A DNA stretch of 64,000 bases. Source: Streptomyces atratus (GTDB lineage: Bacteria > Actinomycetota > Actinomycetes > Streptomycetales > Streptomycetaceae). Of this stretch, positions 63,705-64,000 are shown piece after piece (position 1 is the first letter of the stretch; every line of letters starts with the position of its first letter). The stretch covers positions 149,806-213,805 of the forward strand of contig NZ_FPJO01000010.1 in assembly GCF_900119365.1 (NCBI RefSeq), in the 5' to 3' direction. The position numbers were made by a program, and so were the translations under genes. A model generated the notes under the pieces. That model searched no databases. It saw only the letters and a program-made list of their open reading frames with translations, and was not told the DNA's origin.

Positions 63705-63734
63705 TGTGCTGTCGGTGCCGCCGTTCCCCGGGTT

Positions 63735-64000
63735 TCAGTCCCAGCGGTCCTGGTTGATGAAGCGGCTGAAGCCCCGCCAGGAGTTGGGTCCCATGACGCC
63801 GTCGATGGGTCCGGTGTAGCCGTGTGTGGCGGCCAGTCGTTGGACCGCGGCCCAGGTTTTGGGTCCGGGTGCACCGTCGGCGGGTCCGGTGTAGCCCCAG
63901 TCGCGCATGTTCCGCTGGAGCGCGGCGTAGGTGTTGGGGCCAGGGATCCCGTCGATCGGGCCGGTGTAACCGGACTCGATCCGCAGCCAGTTCTGCGTCC
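63735..64000 (-). CDS. Peptidoglycan-binding-like repeat protein, C-terminus only (5' end outside window)
   Basis: The last 88 residues of a minus-strand protein cut by the window edge. Three repeats of about 34 residues are visible, each with GYTGPxDGxxGPxxW or Y followed by a short helix (ESGYTGPIDGIPGPNTYAAL, WGYTGPADGAPGPKTWAAV, HGYTGPIDGVMGPNSWRGF), then the end RFINQDRWD. Such repeats occur at the C-terminus of Streptomyces cell-wall hydrolases and muramidases. The catalytic part is not in view. Confidence 0.85.
   Translation of the reverse strand, partial: TQNWLRIESGYTGPIDGIPGPNTYAALQRNMRDWGYTGPADGAPGPKTWAAVQRLAATHGYTGPIDGVMGPNSWRGFSRFINQDRWD

Overview
The window looks like a chromosome segment from a Streptomyces-type actinomycete. 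GC is very high, many starts are GTG or TTG, genes are packed into operons with 4-nt ATGA/GTGA overlaps, and there are DmdR/IdeR-type iron boxes, an atmospheric-type [NiFe] hydrogenase locus and several DUF families typical of Streptomyces. No CRISPR array, rRNA or tRNA was recognised.

1-11967: right-hand part of a nucleoside-antibiotic cluster. Read along the minus strand, six consecutive genes match the LipK-L-M-N-O-P cassette of MraY (translocase I) inhibitors such as A-90289, caprazamycin and liposidomycin: SHMT-like transaldolase, Fe(II)/2OG dioxygenase, nucleotidyltransferase, glycosyltransferase, aminotransferase and pyrimidine phosphorylase (the last is cut by the window edge). Together they should make 5'-C-glycyluridine carrying a 5-amino-5-deoxyribose. 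Upstream in the same operon are a fold-type I PLP enzyme that could be a Mur24-like SAM alkyltransferase, a TmrB-like protein, a methyltransferase, an Asp/Asn beta-hydroxylase and an AraC-type regulator. A divergent antibiotic nucleotidyltransferase follows. The cluster must continue to the left of base 1. A decayed IS110-type transposase end (about 12.0-12.3 kb) marks its right border.

12413-28677: group 1h (high-affinity) [NiFe] hydrogenase locus. The minus-strand operon runs small subunit, large subunit, a NifU/Rieske-like protein, DUF5947, DUF6084, an unknown protein, two micro-proteins, the maturation protease, a HypC-HypF fusion, HypC, HypD, HypE and a DUF6390 protein. HypA and HypB are divergent, and HypX (aerobic CO-ligand synthesis) converges on them. 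A SUKH-family gene follows.

29633-50768: iron-regulated catecholate siderophore locus. Two divergent operons flank a pair of iron boxes. The left one holds dhbA, dhbC, dhbE and dhbB, which make and activate 2,3-dihydroxybenzoate. The right one holds a free aryl carrier protein, a siderophore-interacting reductase, an iron-siderophore ABC importer, a 3324-residue NRPS (C-A-T-E-C-A-T-E-C, no thioesterase) and an MFS exporter. The assembly line implies a DHB-D-aa1-D-aa2 chain released by a terminal condensation domain.

50769-64000: ordinary chromosomal genes and debris. These are two exported/anchored unknown proteins, two DUF4139 paralogues, a truncated alpha/beta hydrolase, a NarL-type two-component pair, a small ORF, a relic zone (peptidase C45-like and FdhF-like fragments), a DUF1345 membrane protein, a HelD/HelR-type helicase with a structured leader, and the C-terminus of a peptidoglycan-binding-repeat protein cut by the right edge.
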